Source: Chloroflexota bacterium
Lineage (GTDB): Bacteria > Chloroflexota > Dehalococcoidia > UBA3495
Length of the DNA: 19,329 nt
Reading direction: 5' to 3'
Assembly (NCBI GenBank): GCA_022563275.1
Contig: JADFNR010000066.1
Coordinates: forward strand, 1-19,329
Shown here: one piece after another, positions 15,335-19,329 of the stretch
How the letters are laid out: each line of letters starts with the position of its first letter
Numbering within the stretch: the first letter of the stretch is position 1
The notes under the pieces: model-generated
Told to the model about the DNA's origin: nothing
Seen by the model: only the letters and a program-made list of their open reading frames with translations
Database searches by the model: none
Position numbers and translations under genes: made by a program

Positions 15335-17167
15335 ATGTCCCATAGTTTCAAAAAACCTGGTTTCTTCCTACTTTCGTTCTTAATGTTGGGCTTATTTGTG
15401 TTGGTGGCCTGCGGGTCCTCAGCAACGGCGACGCCCCAACCGGCTGCTACAGGTCCGGCGGCCACCTCCGCGCCTAGCGCGACTAGGGTTGCTAGCGCGC
15501 CTAGTCCCACCTCCGTGCCCAGTGGCGCTGCGGCGCCCACTGCAGTGCCGGTGGCAACGGCGGCGCCTGTTGCGGCTGCAAAACCGGCGGGTTCCATCTC
15601 AGTGGGCGAGAAGGAGCTGGGAACCTTCCAAGGTCATCCCGCATTGGCGGTTAACCCCGCCCTCTTCGTGCAGCAGACGGCTCCCATTTCCGAGGGCTTG
15701 ATCACGATCAACATCGACAAAGAGGTCCAGGCCATGCTGGCCAAGTCCTGGGCCATCTCGGCAGACTTCAAAACCTGGACCTTCAAGCTGCAAGAGGGGG
15801 TACAGTTCCACAAGGGCTACGGCGAGATGACCGCCGAAGATGTTATCTGGTCGTACCGAGATGGGTGGGCCGAAAACCCCTTACACGCCAGGACGCCCGA
15901 CTTCAACACTTTCTGGAAGGCCGAGGGAGGCAAGGTGACGGCGATCGACAAGTACACCGTTGAGGTCTTCACCGGCGGGGCGCTCTCGGAGTTGGTGGTG
16001 CTGGAGAACTGGATGGCCAAGACACCGTCCGGCTCCTCCAACTGGGTGACCAGCAAGAAGCAGTCCGACGAGATTGGAATGGAGGCGGCCAACCGGGACA
16101 TCGCCGGCACGGGGCCCTGGGAGATCATGGAGCACCGTGATAACGAGATATGGCGCATGGCCGCGGTGGAGGACCACTGGCGCCAAACGCCGGCCTTCGC
16201 TGAGTTGATCTTCCGGGAGATACCCGAGGAGTCGTCTCGCATCGCCGGATTCCAGACCGGCGCGTTGGACACCTTCCTGATGGCTTTCGACTCCATCCCA
16301 GAGGTTGAGAAGGTAGAAGGCGCCAAGTTGATGGCGATGCCCGGCGCTATTGACTACGGCATCAACTTCTACGGCGGCTACTATGCGGAAGCATCGGACC
16401 CAGCGATAGAGAATCGGTCTTCCTACGACCCCGAGGTCCCGTGGATCTCCAGCAATTGGAGATTGGACTCCCCGGAGTGGGAAAATGCCCGCAAGATCCG
16501 GGAAGCGCTGGCCATTGCCATTGACCGGGAAACCATCATAGCCACGCTCCTCAGGGGTTTTGCTGAGCCCATTCCAATATGGCTATCGAAATGGGAGGTA
16601 ACGCTACCGGGCCGGCAATGGCCCTTCGACCCTGACCGGGCCCGGTCGCTTCTCGCCGAGGCCGGTTACCCCAACGGCTTCGGCATCACGCTCACACCGT
16701 CCCTGCGGGGCGCACCCGCCGAGGTGGAGGCCTGTAGCGCGGTGGCCCAGATGTGGGGCGACATCGGCATGGACGTAAAATTGCAGAGCCTCCCCTATTC
16801 CACGCTCCGGCCGACCATGGTGGCCCGCACCTACCAGGGAGCCACCTGCCATGCCGCCGGCGCACGGGTAGTAACGGCCGGCTCCCAACCCCTATTGACC
16901 ATGGCCGCCGCTTGGAACCCGGGGGCGACCCACCCATTCATGGAAGAAATAATGCCCAGGATGAACGCCGCCGTTGACCCGAATGTGCTGCATGCCCTGG
17001 AAATTGAGCTCGCTGAATTCGTATTCGATAATGCCCTCACCTACATCGGGCTCTATAGCGTAGGCGCGATCTGGCCGGTGGGCCCGAAGATTGAGGAGTG
17101 GAAAGCCCACGTGAAATTCACTGACCTCAGAAACATCAACGGGTATGAGTTCATCAAGCCCAGGTAG
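15335..17167 (+). CDS. Peptide/nickel-type ABC transporter substrate-binding lipoprotein
   Basis: A 610-residue extracytoplasmic solute-binding protein of family 5 (DppA/OppA/NikA-like). A lipoprotein signal peptide ends at the lipobox LVAC with C26, so the mature protein is lipid-anchored. Residues 27-86 are a low-complexity Ala/Pro/Thr/Ser linker, which spaces the binding domain from the membrane. The binding domain follows, with the family stretch KSWAISADFKTWTFKLQEGVQFHKG then TAEDVIWSYRDG, and later REALAIAIDRETI and FDPDRARSLLAEAGYPNGF. The start is the ATG at 15335-15337, with a strong GGAGGTG at 15320-15326; an upstream in-frame TTG at 15311 would place coding sequence over this site. 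Ligands in the family include oligopeptides, nickel, sugars and opines; which one applies here is not readable. Two permease genes follow. Confidence 0.93.
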   Translation: MSHSFKKPGFFLLSFLMLGLFVLVACGSSATATPQPAATGPAATSAPSATRVASAPSPTSVPSGAAAPTAVPVATAAPVAAAKPAGSISVGEKELGTFQGHPALAVNPALFVQQTAPISEGLITINIDKEVQAMLAKSWAISADFKTWTFKLQEGVQFHKGYGEMTAEDVIWSYRDGWAENPLHARTPDFNTFWKAEGGKVTAIDKYTVEVFTGGALSELVVLENWMAKTPSGSSNWVTSKKQSDEIGMEAANRDIAGTGPWEIMEHRDNEIWRMAAVEDHWRQTPAFAELIFREIPEESSRIAGFQTGALDTFLMAFDSIPEVEKVEGAKLMAMPGAIDYGINFYGGYYAEASDPAIENRSSYDPEVPWISSNWRLDSPEWENARKIREALAIAIDRETIIATLLRGFAEPIPIWLSKWEVTLPGRQWPFDPDRARSLLAEAGYPNGFGITLTPSLRGAPAEVEACSAVAQMWGDIGMDVKLQSLPYSTLRPTMVARTYQGATCHAAGARVVTAGSQPLLTMAAAWNPGATHPFMEEIMPRMNAAVDPNVLHALEIELAEFVFDNALTYIGLYSVGAIWPVGPKIEEWKAHVKFTDLRNINGYEFIKPR

Positions 17168-17229
17168 CAGGGTTACCTGCCGCTTTGCATAGGCACACGG
17201 CCGGTAGTCTTAGGATATCTAGGTGAATC

Positions 17230-17265
17230 GGGCTGGGCGCACTGCTCTGGCAGCGCGCCCAGCCC
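17230..17265 (+). promoter_or_regulatory. Long intergenic RNA hairpin between binding protein and permease genes
   Basis: GGGCTGGGCGC (17230-17240) pairs perfectly with GCGCCCAGCCC (17255-17265). Inside it, after one mismatch, CTGC (17242-17245) pairs with GCAG (17250-17253) around a TCTG tetraloop. No T tract follows, so it is not a standard terminator. Its place, 62 bases after the binding-protein stop and before the permease genes, fits a stabiliser or processing site that keeps binding-protein mRNA more abundant than permease mRNA. Confidence 0.65.
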
Positions 17266-17322
17266 AGGCTTGCAATAGGGCCGCATCGTTGGCCAGCCGG
17301 CATTGATTGGAGATGTACGGGG

Positions 17323-18240
17323 ATGCAAAAGTTTTTAGTGCGGCGCTTCTTCATATCCATCGTAACAATCTTGATAGTGTCCGTGATCATTTTCATAATG
17401 AGCCGGGCCGCCGGCGACCCCCGGGCCATGCTGTTGGATGACTACTCCACCATGGAGGACTGGGAACGCATGGGGAAAGCGTTGGGCCTGGATAAGCCCT
17501 ACTACCAGCAGTACGGCATCTTCATTAAAGACGCCCTGAAAGGCGAATTTGGGATGTCCATCAAACAGGGGCGCCCGGCCATGCACATCGTGATGGAACG
17601 CCTTCCCGCCACCCTGCAACTGGCTGGAGCGTCGTTCGCCCTCTCCCTCCTCATCGGTGTCCCCCTAGGCGTTTTGGCCGCGGTCAAGCGGGGAACTCCG
17701 ATCGACCTGTTTGGCAGGGCGGTGGCCCTCATTGGCCAGTCCGCGCCGCCCTTCTGGCTAGGCATCATGCTCATGTTCTTCTTCTCGGTGCATCTGGGTT
17801 GGGTCCCCCCATTCGGACGTGAAGACCCGCGGGGCATAATCCTCCCCGCCATAACCCTGGGCTGGTTCTACGCGGCCGCCAACCTCCGTTTGATCCGCTC
17901 GGCCATGCTGGACGTACTGGACTCTGAATACATCAAATTGGCGCGGGCCAAGGGCGTGTCCTCCCAGACCGTGATCGTGAAACACGCGTTGCGAAACGCA
18001 GTGATACCGGCTTTGACCTTCGCGGGCGTAACGCTGGGCGCTCTGGTCACCGGCTCTCTGGTTACAGAAACCGTGTTCGCCTGGCCCGGATTGGGCAAGC
18101 TCGCCGTAGACGCCCTATTCGCCCTTGACTATGCCGTCCTGCAGGCGGTGGTCATCGTATTCACTCTCTTGTACGTGCTCGCGTCTTTCACGGTGGACGT
18201 GCTATACGCTTTCATAGACCCTCGTATCCGGTACACCTAG
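17323..18240 (+). CDS. Peptide/nickel-type ABC transporter permease, DppB-like
   Basis: A 305-residue inner-membrane permease of the DppB/OppB/NikB family. The N-terminus is MQKFLVRRFFISIVTILIVSVIIFIM, followed by the typical GDP and the LGLDKPYYQQYGIFIKDALKGEFGMSI region. The cytoplasmic EAA loop that docks the ATPase reads EYIKLARAKGVSSQTVIVKHALRNAVIP (about 206-233), and the end VDVLYAFIDPRIRY is conserved. About six membrane segments are predicted by eye. The start ATG has TTGGAG about ten bases upstream. It lies 155 bases after the binding-protein gene, with a long hairpin in that gap, and 20 bases before the second permease gene. Confidence 0.94.
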   Translation: MQKFLVRRFFISIVTILIVSVIIFIMSRAAGDPRAMLLDDYSTMEDWERMGKALGLDKPYYQQYGIFIKDALKGEFGMSIKQGRPAMHIVMERLPATLQLAGASFALSLLIGVPLGVLAAVKRGTPIDLFGRAVALIGQSAPPFWLGIMLMFFFSVHLGWVPPFGREDPRGIILPAITLGWFYAAANLRLIRSAMLDVLDSEYIKLARAKGVSSQTVIVKHALRNAVIPALTFAGVTLGALVTGSLVTETVFAWPGLGKLAVDALFALDYAVLQAVVIVFTLLYVLASFTVDVLYAFIDPRIRYT

Positions 18241-18260
18241 GGCCGAGGAGCAAAGAGTAG

Positions 18261-19298
18261 ATGGCGAATCAAGAGATTGCAGACGTCCTTGTAGCCCGAA
18301 GACCACGCAAAATCGACCTGAGCGGCGTCTGGCACGCGATCCGTACGTGGCCCATCATTCCGGTCTTCCTATTGTCCCTGGTGGTCATATCAGGCGTGGC
18401 GGCGCCCTGGATCGCTCCCCACGACCCAGACCGTGGGATCCTGCAAGAACGGAACCTGCCCCCCTTCTGGTCTGGGGATGAAACCACATTCAAGACCGTT
18501 GCCGAAACTGTCGGCTTGGAAGTACAGGGTAAATTTATAGCCTTGAGGCTTGCCCGGCAGATCGACCCACAAGCGGCCGTAGGGGATTCGATTGAGGTAG
18601 TCATCCGGCCCGGAGGCAGCACCAAATACCTGCTGGGCACCGACCAGTTGGGCCGGGACCTGCTTTCCCGGGTGATCTACGGCTCCCGCATCTCCCTCGT
18701 AGTGGCCATGGTGACTCTTGGAGTCGGCGGCACCATCGGTGTGACGCTGGGGCTGGTGGCCGGCTGGTACGGCCGCTGGGTGGACGAACTGATAATGCGG
18801 CTCGTCGATGTCATGCTTTCCCTGCCCCTCATACTGGTGGCGTTGGTGTTGGTGGTGGCTTTGGGCCAGTCATTCTCCGTTATCGTTACCGTGCTCTGCT
18901 TGTTCATCTGGCCGCGTTTCGCCCGCCAAGTGCGGGGAGAAGTGCTGCAACTGAAGCATATGGACTATGTGTCCCTGGCCAAGGTCTCCGGGGCATCGAC
19001 GCCGCGAATCCTTTTGATCCACATTTTTCCGGGCACGATCAATACCCTGATAGTAGTGGCGACTCTCCAGTTGGGAATAGTAATCCTTCTGGAGTCCGTG
19101 TTGAGCTTCCTTGGCGCTGGGGTCCCTCCGCCCACCGCTGCCTGGGGCTCCATGGTGTCCGATGGGCGTGACCGGTTGGCCGGGTTCTGGTGGATCGCCA
19201 CATTCCCTGGGTTGGCGATAATGCTCACTGTGATGTCGCTGAACCTCTTCGGGGACTGGCTCCGGGACAAGCTGGACCCGCGGCTGCGCCAGTTGTAG
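18261..19298 (+). CDS. Peptide/nickel-type ABC transporter permease, DppC-like, with insertion
   Basis: A 345-residue DppC/OppC-type permease. It has the first membrane helix (about 31-50), APHDP (52-56), LGTDQLGRDLLSRVIYGSRISL (125-146), the EAA loop YVSLAKVSGASTPRILLIHIFPGTINTLIV (236-265), LLESVLSFLGAGVPPPTAAWGSMVSDGR (277-303) and the closing GDWLRDKLDPRLRQL. The usual short link between APHDP...LPP and LGTDQLGRD is enlarged by about 50 mostly hydrophilic residues (about 71-122), predicted to be outside the membrane; this is unusual for the family. The start ATG has GAGGAG (18245-18250). The ATPase genes expected to follow are beyond the right edge; the last 31 bases hold nothing recognisable. 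Confidence 0.94.
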   Translation: MANQEIADVLVARRPRKIDLSGVWHAIRTWPIIPVFLLSLVVISGVAAPWIAPHDPDRGILQERNLPPFWSGDETTFKTVAETVGLEVQGKFIALRLARQIDPQAAVGDSIEVVIRPGGSTKYLLGTDQLGRDLLSRVIYGSRISLVVAMVTLGVGGTIGVTLGLVAGWYGRWVDELIMRLVDVMLSLPLILVALVLVVALGQSFSVIVTVLCLFIWPRFARQVRGEVLQLKHMDYVSLAKVSGASTPRILLIHIFPGTINTLIVVATLQLGIVILLESVLSFLGAGVPPPTAAWGSMVSDGRDRLAGFWWIATFPGLAIMLTVMSLNLFGDWLRDKLDPRLRQL

Positions 19299-19329
19299 CA
19301 GGTCCAGATTTCAGCCACTCAGACAGGTG

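Noticed and set aside
15413..15594. Linker of the binding lipoprotein as a variable-number repeat
   Set aside because: It is low-complexity in amino acids but has no regular nucleotide period.
17230..17265. Hairpin as a rho-independent terminator
   Set aside because: No T tract follows the stem and the co-functional permease genes lie just downstream.

Overview
The window looks like a piece of a moderately GC-rich bacterial chromosome, most probably Chloroflexota of the Dehalococcoidia/SAR202 type. This is inferred from gene content: DUF1800 and DUF1501 partners beside an NHL-repeat protein, a ~990-residue AAA-LuxR regulator next to acyl-CoA-dehydrogenase-fold monooxygenases, a lipoprotein peptide-binding protein with an Ala/Pro/Thr/Ser linker, and frequent GTG/TTG starts. 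No rRNA or tRNA gene is present to confirm it. I saw no mobile element, phage gene or CRISPR array.

Layout. (1) Positions 1-5122, minus strand: a flavin-dependent monooxygenase of the acyl-CoA dehydrogenase fold and a muconolactone-isomerase-like small protein form a tight pair behind a good promoter. A large AAA/LuxR regulator follows, then the start of a second monooxygenase of the same fold, cut by the window edge. Together these suggest a regulated catabolic block for an organic (perhaps cyclic or aromatic) substrate. (2) Positions 5281-9143, plus strand: DUF1800, DUF1501 and a six-bladed NHL propeller in one direction, closed by a strong bidirectional terminator at 9191-9223. (3) Positions 9314-14848, minus strand: a co-directional set read in the order two tiny overlapping ORFs, membrane hybrid histidine kinase, single-domain response regulator, membrane-anchored HEAT-repeat protein, and membrane glycosyltransferase family 2 with processive-synthase motifs. 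It looks like a phosphorelay-controlled polysaccharide-synthesis module. (4) Positions 15106-19298, plus strand: a peptide/nickel-type ABC importer with substrate-binding lipoprotein, DppB-like permease and DppC-like permease. It has a strong promoter carrying a palindrome over its -10 element and a long hairpin between the binding protein and the permeases. The ATPase genes are not in the window.

The best candidates for something undescribed are the kinase/regulator/HEAT/glycosyltransferase module with its coupled micro-ORFs, and the DUF1800-DUF1501-NHL trio, which lacks visible export signals and has an altered N-terminal DUF1501 motif. Family assignments rest on motif recognition by eye; no database search was run.
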